NCBI GenBank assembly: GCA_026874595.1
Contig: CM049313.1
Location: 10,663,508 to 10,727,507, forward strand
Direction of reading: 5' to 3'
Source of the DNA: Sipunculus nudus
Taxonomy: Eukaryota > Annelida > Sipuncula > Golfingiida > Sipunculidae
DNA length: 64,000 bases
Below the pieces are notes generated by a model, which worked only from the letters and a program-made list of their open reading frames with translations, was not told where the DNA came from and made no database searches. Every line of letters begins with the position of its first letter. Position 1 is the stretch's first letter. Shown one piece after another: positions 24,232-36,393 of this stretch. The position numbers and the translations under genes were made by a program.

Positions 24232-24800
24232 CTATAGTCCGTTCCACCAACCGTGACACTAAGTTTTTTCGTGATATCTTGAATAAGAATTAAAACATAA
24301 CAAAGAATTTTGGTACGGAGTTACACTAGAACGCGACCTAATTTTCTGACCCAAAAAATGCTACATACCCGAGATGAATAGCCTGTAATGAACAAATATC
24401 ATAATACAGGAGAAACTCAGCTAGCGTTTACGACATTTTGTGCCTGGTCAACTGACATGATTCTGCCTCGCACGCGCGTGACGTCATAAGCGGTGTTCCA
24501 TTTTGCAGGTGGGAGGTTCCCGCTGTTTAGCGATGTGGAGTGGTCAAACACTAAACATGTGCACAACAGTACATCACTCTAATTAATAACATGTATGTAG
24601 CCCGTGCTATATGACTGTACATGAATTACACCCCTGCTCTCTCCCTTCGATAAGTTCGATACGTTGTTTCAGAGTCTGAGGAGATCCTTTTTAAGTTAAA
24701 AAAAAAAACAGACGCTTAAATTAACGATAAAATTATTATGAAAACTCGGCTAAAAAATGTCGTATTCGTCATAAAAAAAAACGCGGTTTCTACTAAGTGT

Positions 24801-24820
24801 CCCCCCCCCCCCCCCCCCCC
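24801..24820. repeat. C20 homopolymer
   Basis: An uninterrupted run of 20 C. The copy B counterpart (56239-56249) has 11 C. The difference could be biological or a sequencing artefact. Confidence 0.9.
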
Positions 24821-25180
24821 AATTTACTATCCTTTTGAATGATGATAAGCAGTGCCAGTGTTAATATTAATAAAACGGCAAAAGCTTGTACAACGTGCAT
24901 GTGTGCCCTTGATTTCTCCCAGGCACGTGTACCGGGCCTGCAGCACCAGCGAACCATAAAAATTTACAATGTATCACCATTTTGGCATTCTTTTTACAAA
25001 TGTAAATAGATTAGTACCGGCTGTGGCTAGAAAACTTGTTGTCCAGAAATGAACGCTGACGGGCTTCACAAACACCCGCCGAGGCTTTTGGGGTGGATAT
25101 TTAATTGTGGGGGCCGTCAGCGTTCAATTCTGGAATTCATATATATGCAGTTGAACAGCACTAATGTCTTTGCAGTGCCC

Positions 25181-25232
<52 letters not shown>

Positions 25233-25239
25233 TATATAT

Positions 25240-25324
25240 ACAGAATTTACAACGAAAATGTTCAGTTACACATTAAAACCTAACGTGTTAATGTGTAACT
25301 GAACATTTTCGTTGTAAATTCTGT
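25240..25324. repeat. 85-nt near-perfect hairpin inside the TIR element
   Basis: ACAGAATTTACAACGAAAAT... is followed by its reverse complement ending ...CGTTGTAAATTCTGT. The arms are ~40 nt around a CTAAC loop, with one mismatch near the loop (AAAAC against GTGTT). It is embedded between (TA)n tracts, so it may be a separate foldback insertion. Confidence 0.93.
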
Positions 25325-25389
25325 GTATCAGCTCTTAGCATCAGGCTAATGGAGCACTGTTAGATTCGTTCTGCACCTATATACTTCTA

Positions 25390-25437
<48 letters not shown>

Positions 25438-25797
25438 TTATGCGTGAACTGACGAAAAGTGTTTCATCATATCCTGTTCATCAAACTTTTCTGCGGGGCA
25501 AATTAGTGATAGGCCTATTTCTATAAATCATCATAGGTGAAAATGCACCAACTCAGTTTAACTGAAACTTTGTGTTTCCATGTGCGCGTAGGCCTATACA
25601 TATAGGCCTATGCGTGAAAAAAATCTAGGTGTTTCCATGTGCACAGTGCGCGTACAGGCCTATGCGTATATGCGTGAACTGACAGACGAATAGGCTACTT
25701 TGTATATTTGTAGTGGACAGAGCAGGCCTTCAACAATTACATGGTGAAGTGGCGTCATTTTACCTTGAATCCGGCCCTGATTTCATGTAGACCCTAT

Positions 25798-25830
25798 GCG
25801 TGAAAATCGCTCCTGTGGCGATTTTCACGC
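25798..25830. repeat. 33-nt hairpin, 13-bp stem
   Basis: GCGTGAAAATCGC and GCGATTTTCACGC flank a TCCTGTG loop. Related GCGTGAA words recur nearby (about 25442, 25610, 25670, 25913). The copy B counterpart is 57217-57249. Confidence 0.85.
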
Positions 25831-26313
25831 ATATATAGGCTAATAATATACGCATTAATATATACGCTGACGGACACATGGAACCACCCCAGTTACAAAA
25901 TCATACGGGCGATTTTTTTACGCATATACCACCAGTTACATCAATGAAGCTTTGAGCCCTATAAAATGGAAGAGCTCAACTTGGGCTGCTGACCACGGTG
26001 ACATCTGCTGGCCTCTTCATAACGTGTATTCAGGAAATTTCACGCGACGACCGTGACGTCACGGTTACGTCATTCCATTATGACGGCAAAGTTTTCACAT
26101 ACAAGCGCTGAGTTGGCCATGCAGTTCTCACCTAAAGAAAAACAACAACTCGGCGTCGTGATGTTAGTTGTTTTTCATAAATTTTCGCTGACTTCATGTA
26201 AAATTAGGTCGTTTTCTCTGCATTTGCCGTACCGCTATGGACATACATGATAAATCCAGGGAGAAAAGAAACGCGAAAAAACTTAGTGTCACGGTTGGTG
26301 GAACGGACTATAG

Positions 26314-27796
26314 ACAATAGGCATTTTTTTGCTTTCAGAAAATATACCTTAACTAGTCGGAAATGTTAATCTTAAGCTAAAACTTCATACAATCCAGAGA
26401 GAATCCTAAAACATTAACAGATAAAATAAGTTGGGAATCAAATGATTTGATCCGTTTAATTCATAAGATAGGGAATTGTGGAAAAACCTACAAATTGGTG
26501 ACATGAATAAATGCACAATGACCCATAATGGATTAAAAACAACACAAGGCCATGCGCAGAGATCTGTCCCAAAATGTGAAAAAAATGATTCTTAGGCGGT
26601 TCTTTGAATATGATTCAAATTTTGCATTACGACATGAACATATCTAGGGATGACAATGATTCTTAATAAACTTTAACCAGTCCTAATTTTCCAGTGGTAA
26701 AACTAGACAAGAAAAACTTAAAATTGTCTTAAATATATATAACACCTTAAAGTTTCTAGGTTCGATCCCCACCAGCGCCTCAAACACAAAATGAGGACAT
26801 TTTTCTTCCTCCTTTACATAAACCATTCTTACTACATGTTCTTCTTTGGTAGGTACAAAGATTCTAACCACGACAGACCACTGATCGCAGGTGATTTATT
26901 TTTGCATTTTCAATGAGCGAGCATAGGAATTCTGATTTTGACCTAGTAGGGCGACCGGATTTCAGGTTAAAAATAATGAATATGTTATCATAGATCTATT
27001 CTTCCGAAATAAAAAAAATTAAATTTGCTCACATATGCAAATGAAAAATCTGTTCACATGACGCGATTTATTTAGCAAATAAAGTTACGTGCATGCAAAT
27101 ATACGTTTGCAACACCTCCGGAGGCCGGGCAATTATACCTTTACTCATTTTATTTTACTCAAGGAGTATTGATACTCACCTAGCAGATATGTTCACATGA
27201 CACAGTAGATTTATTTTGGTAAATTTACCTATGTGTGTACATATACTCATAGGAGTAAATGTCTGCATGTAAATGGGGCTAAATTATACCCAAACCGCAA
27301 TTTACCTAGACCGGAATGTTAAATTAAATTTATATATCCATTAAAATCAAAGTCTTGAAATTCCTTATTAATAGAATTGCCAACCCAGAATTTACACTTA
27401 AAGAAGACAGAGGATTATACACTTTTTGAAACAGGTGTTGCTCTTTCCTTGTATGGTTATAAAATATTAGCGATGCAGGTCTTTCAGACTTCCCCTCTGT
27501 CTGCTTCTCTTGAGACCACCTTGAGTTCTGCTCTCTTTCACAAAATGCAGTTCATCTGTATACCCGCAACAGCCCACAATGCAGGAAGTTCCTCCAGATG
27601 ATTATATTCTACCTGTGATTGGTGGGAGCGGATCCACGAATTTGGATTTATTTACTGTCCTCAGTACATACGTTTATACCTTTGACCTGGATCGCATCCA
27701 AACCGGGACGTGTAAAATTCCATTTACTTGGAATACCAGCATGATTCAATGACACAGTCTGTCTGCCAAGGGCGTACATAACTAATTTATACGTAA
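26314..27796. other. AT-rich spacer without a recognised gene
   Basis: No domain-bearing frame is seen. GGTTCGATCCC at 26759-26769 resembles a pol III B box but no A box is evident upstream. Simple-word repeats of the type TTACTCA/GGAGTA occur near 27140-27265. Confidence 0.5.
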
Positions 27797-27937
27797 AATG
27801 TAAACCTTTTTGTTTGTATCAAGAAGCCCATGTGTCTGATGCTTTCATAAGAATTTTCACGTCCTTTTCACGCTCCCTCTCTCATTTTCTGTCTGTCTGT
27901 CTCTCTCTGTAGTCCTTTACTTTTACTTTTGATATGT

Positions 27938-27939
<2 letters not shown>

Positions 27940-27996
<57 letters not shown>

Positions 27997-28170
27997 AGAG
28001 GACCATGATGCAGATGATGAAGATGGTGATGATAATGATGCTGCTGATAGAAAGATGGTAATGGTGATAAGACTGATGATGATGGTAGTAATGATTATGG
28101 GAAGGTGGTGATACAAATATTATATATATATATATATTAACACACACACACACACATATATATTGGTACG
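27940..28170. repeat. (TA)n, GAT-rich and (CA)n microsatellite cluster
   Basis: A (TA)n tract near 27940-27992 is followed by an imperfect GATGAT/GATGGT repeat to about 28115, then (TA)n and (CA)n. Open frames on either strand here are low-complexity artefacts. Counterparts lie near 32232-32500 and 59358-59572. Confidence 0.9.
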
Positions 28171-28599
28171 TGTGGGTCAATATATAGCTATCACCTTCCC
28201 TATAGTTTATAACAAGGGATCTGTTTGCATTGTAATGAAGGATGCATAATTCCTTTTATCACGAAATATATTTTACAATATTTATAGCATTATCAAAGGA
28301 TGCATGTTTTGTCCACAGAGTCCTTCCGTGCATGATTTATTCATACCTGCTGCCATGACTTGCGGCTAATTCCCGTATTGCGTTACCTTTATTTACATCT
28401 GTATCAGAATGCGTCATTCCCTCATTCGTAACGATCATCCGTAAAAATATCACATCAACTACTCGAGCGAATCTTTAGATTATGCGCATAAAAGTAATTC
28501 TAAGGTAACTGTCTGACAGCCATATTGAATTTCCGTGGGGTCTGAAATTTGATAGCGCGGGTTATCTCATGTAAATATTCTTCTGAAAATTTTACCTTC

Positions 28600-28860
28600 C
28601 CCAACGTTTAAAGAACTAACCATGATAACTGGACAATCATTGTGTCTTGACCTACGTTTCAATGGTCAAAGATATAGAAGAAACCAAATCAACAACAGTT
28701 TAGTCCCTATTTTAAATTTTTACAAGCAAATTAGATCCTCCATTCCTAAATATCTGAAAACTAACAATGATACTTGGTCAAATATTGTTTCTAGGTCTAT
28801 ATTTTCATGGTCAAAGACTCAGAGAAACCATGTGAACAATGCTTTAGCTGAATTTTAGTT
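28600..28860 (-). repeat. Two ~160-bp units in inverted orientation
   Basis: The reverse complement reads GACCATGAAA...TAGACCTAG...TGACCAAGTATCATTGTTAG... and GACCATTGAAACGTAGG...GTCCAGTTATCATGG. These are the same motifs as the direct array at 29850-30600. Counterparts are at 32938-33197 and 60006-60266. Confidence 0.75.
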
Positions 28861-29600
28861 GGCAAATTTCGGATGTAATTGATGGAACTCATTTTGTTTA
28901 TAGAAAACACAGCCCTGTGTACAGGGACCAGTTCAGCTTCTTGCACTGCAATAGAAATATGCCTTGGCGTTCATCCTCATTCAAAATATCACCTTTTTCG
29001 TTTTAAATGCAAATATAATGTATGTTGTGTTATCTTTTGTTAATTAATGAAAGTAAAAAATTAATTCACACTTACGAGTCGTGTTGGAATGTCCAACCTA
29101 AAGTTTATATAAGGTTAAGTTTCATGACGGATTTCAGTCCATATTCAAAGGCCAGATTTTTCAATTCACCAGATTATTTAATAGAAGCAACAAAATCATT
29201 ATAAGTGTCAATATACATGGTGAATATGATAGGAAAATAATATCTATTGATACCAAATTCCGAAATTCATGGTTTATGGAGATGGGGGAAAGAGTTTTAC
29301 TTAATGCTTGTGTCTTCCACTCTGTTTTGTCCTAGTATTATTTCGGCCATGAAAAACTCCCTGTAAAACACCATCGTATTGAAACTGCACCGTATGAATC
29401 TTAGTTACCGTATTTGCAGCCCAAGGTAGACAAACGTTAATCACGTCCTAGTGGTAGAAAATTCATGACGATCACATGATACGATGGCATATAATTTAGT
29501 CTTTTTGACTAATTTATATACACGGGACTATGAATATTACGACCATAACCTGTCGTAAAGACATCAGTGCAAAGCTCTGCGGTACCATCCGCCTTTCAGT

Positions 29601-29690
29601 GTTTGAGGCAGTATTTGGGATTGAACGTACCCCAGAACCGTTCCCCGTGCCGTGCGGTTCAGAAAACTAATGCTCCTGCCACTTGGCTAT
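29601..29690 (-). repeat. tRNA-like block (SINE head candidate)
   Basis: The minus strand reads ATAGCCAAGTGGCAGGAGC (A-box-like), then ~45 nt, then a GTTCAATCCC B-box-like word. In unit 1a one C is missing (TTGAACGTACC). It could be a decayed tRNA pseudogene or a SINE head. Confidence 0.45.
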
Positions 29691-29849
29691 GTCCTAGTAA
29701 ATTCACCTAATCAATGTTTCTAAGTGAAATATTGCAGAAATACTGTTTCTTTTTTTTTTTGTTATTATGTGTGACTAAATATTAAGGTTAGTTCGTTTGA
29801 TAGTGCGTAGGATTATCTATTTTTTTCCAATGGTCTTGTATCAGTCTTG

Positions 29850-30600
29850 GTAATGTAAACTTTTCATGTTTGACCAGTTACCATGGTTTCCAGCTAAAAT
29901 ACTGAAGAAAGAGGGGTTCATCAATGGGAACCCTGTTTTGCACGTTAAATTTTAAAACATGGACTAACTATTTGATAACATGGTTTCATTTGAAGCTTTG
30001 ACCATGAACACCTAGGTCTAGACACAATGTAGGACCAATTATCATGGTGACTTCTTGACATATTTAAGAATCTACAACAATGGCGGCCCTAATTTGCATG
30101 TTAAACTTCAAAAAACGAAATACACCGTTGTAAGTATTGTTTCATTCGAATCTTTCACCATGAAACCTAGGTCCAGACACAATGTTCGACCAGTTATCAT
30201 AGATAGTTCTGGAGATATCGAAGACAGTAGTCTTTTCATAAATGGCGGTCCTAATTCACATATTAATATTTTAAATACGAAATAAATGGTTGTTAATATT
30301 AATTCATTTGCATCTCTGGCCATTACAACCTAGGTCTAGACAAAATGTGGGACCAATTATCATTGTGAGTTCTTGACATATTAAAGAAATTAGAATCTTC
30401 AACAATGGCGGCCATGATTTGCCTATTAAAATTCGAAATACGAACTAAACCGTTGTACATATTGTTTCATTCGAATTCTTGACTATGAAAACCTAGGTCT
30501 GGACATAATGCTCGACCAGTTATCATGCTTAGTTCTTGAGATATTGAAGAAAACATAATGTTCGTCAATGGTAGTCCTTATTTGCATATTACAATAATTA
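29850..30600 (+). repeat. Five ~160-bp tandem units
   Basis: Units are anchored by GACCAGTTATCATGG-like words at 29872, 30033, 30188, 30351 and 30514 (spacing 155-163 bp). Most units also have CCTAGGTCTAGACA, CAATGGCGG and CGTTGTAA.TATTGTTTCATTCGAA. The units are diverged. Counterparts are near 34190-34920 and 61260-61980. Confidence 0.82.
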
Positions 30601-30868
30601 CCCAAGGTCTTCGTGAGGACAACCAATCTCAAAAGTTTCAGTTGACCGCTACCATTATAAATCCAACAAAAAACCTTGACAATTCGTAGATTCACTATGG
30701 AATATATACATGCGGTAACTCAACTAAAAAAGCGACCGATATGGGGTAAACCCTGTGCGGAAGATAGTGATAAGGAATTTTAAATAAACCTGTGTTATTT
30801 CTGGGAACTTCTTGATTGGATATTTTAAAAAAGTCCTGGACAATGTGGTATTGCTGTAAAAATCTGTT

Positions 30869-31103
30869 GGGCTTTTACACCCGAGCCTACAGGCTCATCA
30901 GGCCGGAGCTTATCCCGGTTTCGGTAGTGCGAAGCGACTTACTGGTACTGGTTACTGGTACCCATTTTTACTGCTGGGTGGACACAGCCACACTTGCGGT
31001 TAGGACCTTGCCAAAGGGTCTTAGCACGGTGGAGGTCTGACCGGGATTCGAACTCATGACTTCTGTATCATGAGCCCGGCACCTTAACCATTACACCACC
31101 GTC
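30869..31103 (-). mobile_element. tRNA-derived SINE
   Basis: The minus strand starts at 31103 with a tRNA head: GGTGGTGTAATGGTTAAGG (A box) and GAGTTCGAATCCCGG (B box). The body runs through GGGTACCAGTAACCAG and AAGCTCCGGCCTGATGAG to GGGTGTAAAAGCCC. Head, body and orientation are clear. I cannot assign a named family. Confidence 0.8.
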
Positions 31104-31345
31104 AACATGTGGTAATGCTGCACTTGACTATAAACATAATGAACAACAACCATGGCCCCCTTTTCCATGATGTATGTTTGTTTATCGGACATCTTTTACG
31201 GAAACGGCACGTTGCGTGACGTCTTTGTCGCCAGTGACGTAACGGATCATGCTAGGCACAAGGCCGTATGGTTATATGCAATCTGTCTATCTATCTTTCT
31301 CTTTATGTCTGTCGGTCTATGTCGGTCTCTGTCTGTGTGTCTGTT

Positions 31346-31347
<2 letters not shown>

Positions 31348-31402
<55 letters not shown>
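31348..31402. repeat. (CT)n microsatellite, unit 1a
   Basis: A plain CT run after a CTATCT/GTCTGTCGGTCT prelude. Unit 1b and copy B have an expanded CT/GTCT mosaic in its place. Reading frames through it encode only Ser/Leu/Cys/Val runs. Confidence 0.92.
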
Positions 31403-31406
<4 letters not shown>

Positions 31407-32230
31407 TGTCACTGTCCTTTTCAAAGAAGAATCATCTATATTGTACCAGGAAGTAACTTCCAGCGCGTTTGTAACGTCCTAATAAATATTCGTCGTGGTT
31501 GTGTGCATACTCGTAATCACCTGACAAGTCTTTATGAATATCCCAGGACCAATAGGTTAGATCACTGACCGAAATCACCGGCAAAAATCATTGAACAATT
31601 TTTCACTGAGCATTTGTTGATTAAGACGCATTCTATATAAAACAAACAAAATGCGAGGTGAAATGAGAGCAACTGGCCACAATTATGTTTGATACCAGTC
31701 TAAAATTTAACTGAATTGACAGATAATAATACCTATTCAGGAATTCGCAATAGTTTGAACATGCAACAAGGGCAGGTGGTAAAAAGTGCCATAAAAACTC
31801 ATAAAACACTCATTCAGGGGAGCATTTACGCTTGGATTTAGACCAAAGTTGAACTTCATCAGCACTTTCACAATAGCAGCTATATGATAAATTTCAATAA
31901 CATATCGTCATGACTTACATACCCCCCACACACAGACAGAATCGAGTGAAAACAATAACCCTCACCTCGCTCAGGGTTAATAATAATATTATTCAGCATC
32001 ATGGTCCCCTCTCACACCTCTATCTGTCTCTATCTGTCTGTCGCCATCTGTCTGTCTCTATCTGTGTGTCTACTCTTACAGGAACTACAATGTAAACCTT
32101 TTTTGTTTGTATCAAGAAGCCCATGTGTCTGATGCTTTCATAAGAATTTTCATGTCCTTTTCACTCTCCCTCTCTCATTTTCTGTCTGTGTGTCTCTCTC
32201 TGTAGTCCTTTACTTTTACTTTTGATATGT

Positions 32231-32293
<63 letters not shown>

Positions 32294-32444
32294 AGAGGAC
32301 CATGATGCAGATGATGAAGATGGTGATGATAATGATACTGCTGATAGAAAGATGGTAATGGTGATAAGAATGATGATGATGGTAGTAATGATTATGGGAA
32401 GATGGTGATACAAATATTATATATATATATATATATATATTTAT

Positions 32445-32501
<57 letters not shown>

Positions 32502-33935
32502 TACGTGTGTGGGTCAATATATAGCTATCATCTTCCCTATAGTTCATAACAAGGGATCAGTTTTCATTGTAATGAAGGATGAATAATTCCTTTTATCACG
32601 GAATATATTTTACAATATTTATAGCATTATCAAAGGATGCATGTTTTGTCCACAGAGTCCTTCCGTGCATGATTTATTCATACCTGCTGCCATGACTTGC
32701 GGCTAATTACCGTATTGCGTTACCTTTATTTACATCTGTATCAGAATGCGTCATTCCCTCATTCGTAACGATCATCCGTAAAAATATCACATCAATTACT
32801 CGAGCGAATCTTTAGATTATGCGCATAAAAGTACTTCTAAGGTAACTGTCTGACAGCCATATTGAATTTCCGTGGGGTCTGAAATTTGATAGCGCGGGTT
32901 ATCTCATGTAAATATTCTTCTGAAAATTTTACTTTCCCCAACGTTTAAAGAACTAACCATGATAACTGGACAATCATTGTGTCTTGACCTACGTTTCCAT
33001 GGTCAAAGTTATAAAAGAAACCAAATCAACAACAGTTTAGCCCCTATTTTAAATTTTTATCAGCAAATTGGATCCTCCATTCCTAAATATCTGAAAACTA
33101 ACAATGATACTTGGTCAAATATTGTTTCTAGTTCTAGATTTTCATGGTCAAAGTCTCAGAGAAACCATGTGAACAATGCTTTAGCTGAATTTTAGTTTGC
33201 AAATTTCGGATGTTATTGATGGAACTCATTTTGTTTATAGAAAACACAGCCCTGTGTACAGGGACCAGTTCAGCTTCTTGCACTAGAATAGAAATATGCC
33301 TTGGCGTTCATCCTTATTCTAAATATCACCTTTTTCGTTTTAAATGCAAATATAATGTATGTTGTGTTATCTTTTGTTAATTAATGAAAGTAAAAAATTA
33401 ATTCACACTTACGAGTCGTTTTGGAATGTCCAACCTAAAGTTTATATAAGATTAAGTTTCTTGACGGATTTCAGTCCATTTTCAAAGGCCAGATATTTCA
33501 ATTCACCAGATTATTTAATAGAAGCAACAAAATCATTATAAGTGTCAATATACATGGTGAATATGATAGGAGAATAATATCTATTGATACCAAATTCCGA
33601 AATTCATGGTATATGGAGATGGAGGAGAGTTTTACTTAATGCTTGTGTCTTCCTCTCTGTTTTGACCTAGTATTATTTCGGCCATGAAAAACTCCCTGTA
33701 AAACACCATAGTATTGAAACTGCACGGTATAAATCTTCGTTACCGTATTTGCAGCCCAAGGTAGACAAACGTTAATCACGTCCTAGTGGTAGAAAATTCA
33801 TGACGATCACATGATACGATGGCATATAATTTAGTCTTTTTGACTAATTTATATGCACGGGACTATGAATATTACGACCATAACCTGTCGTGAAGACATC
33901 AGTGCAAAGCTCTGCGGTACCATCGGCCTTTCAGT

Positions 33936-34026
33936 GTTTGAGGCAGTATTTGGGATTGAACCGTACCCCAGAACCGTTCCCCGTGCCGTGCGGTTCAGAA
34001 AACTAATGCTCCTGCCACTTGGCTAT
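33936..34026 (-). repeat. tRNA-like block, unit 1b
   Basis: Same block with an intact GGTTCAATCCC B box and AGCCAAGTGGCAGGAGC A box on the minus strand. The copy B counterpart is 61005-61095. Confidence 0.5.
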
Positions 34027-35205
34027 GTCCTAGTAAACTCACCTAATCAAAGTTTCTAAGTGAAATATTGCAGAAATACTGTTTCTTTTTTGTTATTATG
34101 TGTGACTAAATATTAAGGTTAGTTCGTTTGATAGTGCGTAGGATTATCTATTTTTTCCAATGGTCTTGTATCAGTCTTGGTAATGAAAACTTTTCATGTT
34201 TGACCAGTTACCATGGTTTCCAGCTAAAATACTGAAGAAAGAGGGGTTCATCAATGGGAACCCTGTTTTGCACGTTAAATTTTAAAACATGGACTAACTA
34301 TTTGATAACATGGTTTCATTTGAAGCTTGAACCATGAACACCTAGGTCTAGACACAATGTAGGACCAATTATCATGGTGACTTCTTGACATTTTAAGAAA
34401 TTAGAATCTACAACAATGGCGGCCCTAATTTGCATATTATACTTCAAAAAAGAACTACACCGTTGTAAGTATTGTTTCATTCGAATCTTTCACCATGAAA
34501 CCTAGGTCTAGACACAATGTTCGACCAGTTATCATAGATAGTTCTGGGGATATCGAAGACAGTAGTCTTTTCATCAATGGCGGTCCTAATTTACATATTA
34601 ATATTTTAAATACGAAATAAATGGTTGTTAATATATTTTTTCATTTGCATCTCTGGCCATTACAACCTAGGTCTAGACAAAATTTGGGACCAATTATCAT
34701 TGTAAGTTCTTGACATATTAAAGAAATTACAATCTTCAACAATGGCGGCCATGATTTGCCTATTAAAATTCGAAATACGAACTAAACCGTTGTAAATATT
34801 GTTTCATTCGAATCCTTGACCATGAAAACCTAGGTCTAGACATAATGCTCGACCAGTTATCATGGTTAGTTCTTGAGATATTGAAGAAAACATAATTTTC
34901 GTCAATGGCAGTCCTTATTTGCATATTACAATAATTACCAAAGGTCTTCGTGAGGACAACCCATCTCAAAAGTTTCAGTTGACCGCTACCATTATAAATC
35001 CAACAAAAACCTTGACAATTCATAGATTCACTATGGAATATATTCAGGCGGTAACTCAACTAAAAAAGCGACCGATATGGGGTAAACCCTGTGCGGAAGA
35101 TAGTGATAAGGAATTTTAAATAAACCTGTGTTATTTCTGGGAACTTCTTGATTGGATATTTTAAAAAACGCCCTGGACAATGTGGTATTGCTGTAAAAAT
35201 CTGTT

Positions 35206-35440
35206 GGGCTTTTACACCCGAGCCTACAGGCTCATCAGGCCGGAGCTTATCCCGGTTTCGGTAGTGTGAAGCGACTTACTGGTACTGGTTACTGGTACCC
35301 ATTTTTACTGCTGGGTGGACACAGCCATACTTGCGGTTAGGACCTTGCCAAAGGGTCTTAGCACGGTGGAGGTCTGACCGGGATTCGAACTCATGACTGC
35401 TGTATCATGAGCCCGGCACCTTAACCATTACACCACCGTC
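35206..35440 (-). mobile_element. tRNA-derived SINE, unit 1b
   Basis: Second copy of the SINE at 30869-31103, carried along by the 4.4-kb tandem duplication rather than a new insertion: same position and orientation. Confidence 0.8.
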
Positions 35441-35689
35441 AACATGTGGTAATGCTGCACTTGACTATAAACATAATGAACAACAACCATGCCTCCCTTT
35501 TCCATGATTTATGTTTGTTTATCGGACATCTTTCACGGAAACGGCACGTGGCGTGACGTCTTTGTCGCCAGTGACGTAACGGATCACGCTAGGCACAAGG
35601 CCGTATGCTTATATGCAATCTGTCTATCTATCTTTCTCTTTATGTCTGTCGGTCTATGTCGGTCTCTGTCTGTGTGTCTGTTTTTCTGC

Positions 35690-35799
35690 TTTCTGTCTGT
35701 CTGTCTGTCTCTCTCTCTGTCTGTCTCTCTCTCTGTCTGTCTCACTCTCTCTCTCTCTCTCTGTCTCTTTCTGTGTGTTTGTCTTTCTCTCTCTCTCTC

Positions 35800-35851
<52 letters not shown>
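35690..35851. repeat. CT/GTCT mosaic microsatellite, unit 1b
   Basis: Alternating (GTCT)n and (CT)n blocks. It is ~100 bp longer than the unit 1a tract and is shared in pattern with copy B. Confidence 0.92.
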
Positions 35852-35856
<5 letters not shown>

Positions 35857-36393
35857 TGTTACTGTCCTTTTCAAAGAAGAATCATATATATTGTACCAGG
35901 AAGTAACTTCCAGCGCGTTTGTAACGTCCTAATAAATATTCGTCGTGGTTGTGTGCATACTCGTAATCACCTGACAAGTCTTTATGAATATCCCAGGACC
36001 AATAGGTTAGATCACTGACCGAAATCACCGGCAAAAATCATTAAACAATTTTTCACTGAGCATTTGTTGATTGAGACCCATTCTGTATAAAACAAACAAA
36101 ATGCGAGGTGAAATGAGAGCAACTGGCCACAACTATGTTTGATACCAGTCTAAAATTTAACTGAATTGACAGATAATAATACCTATTCAGGAATTCGCAA
36201 AATTTTGAAATGCAACAAGGGCAGGTGGTAAAAAGTGCTATAAAAACTCATAAAACACTCATTCAGGGGAGCATTTACGCTTGGATTTACACCAAAGTTG
36301 AACTTCATCAACACTTTCACAATAGCAGCTATATGATAAATTTTAATAACATATCGTCATGACTTACATACCCCCACACACAGACAGAAACGA

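Larger units (their letters stand above)
24232..26313. mobile_element. 2.08-kb element with 40-bp perfect terminal inverted repeats
   Basis: The first 40 bases (24232-24271, starting CTATAGTCCGTTCCACCAAC) are the exact reverse complement of 26274-26313. Inverted similarity continues inward: GGTACGG...GCGACCTAATTTT near 24313-24347 matches the reverse complement of AAAATTAGGTCG...CCGTACC near 26200-26232. The boundary words allow a TA target duplication with ends starting TAGTCCG, but this is ambiguous because the end itself reads CTATAG. There is no transposase frame, so it is non-autonomous. It contains (TA)n tracts, a long hairpin and a C20 run. Confidence 0.88.
27797..32088. repeat. Tandem duplication, unit 1 (1a)
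   Basis: The first of two direct ~4.3-4.4 kb units. Unit 1 begins ...AATGT/AAACC at 27797 and unit 2 begins in the same way at 32089. The end of unit 2 runs into unique sequence at AATGT/GGGG (36537). The breakpoints therefore share AATGT, as in microhomology-mediated duplication. The unit contains (TA)n, GAT-rich repeats, ~160-bp repeats in both orientations, a tRNA-like block, a SINE and a (CT)n tract. Confidence 0.92.

Noticed and set aside
26759-26769. GGTTCGATCCC, a pol III B-box match
   Set aside because: No A box at a suitable distance upstream and no tRNA-like fold, so it is an isolated word.
28622-28858. 78-codon open frame starting MITGQSLCLDL, found in three copies and with a minus-strand relative at 30108-30323
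   Set aside because: It is a reading frame of the ~160-bp tandem repeat in inverted orientation. The recurrence reflects the DNA repeat, not a protein family I can recognise.
31152-31568. Long open frames through CT/GTCT tracts (also 35489-36018 and 62557-63116)
   Set aside because: Most of the encoded residues come from the microsatellite, all three frames are open, and lengths follow tract length.
33853-34059. 68-codon open frame identical in copy B (60922-61128)
   Set aside because: It overlaps the tRNA-like block and is frameshifted in unit 1a, so it is more likely repeat sequence.
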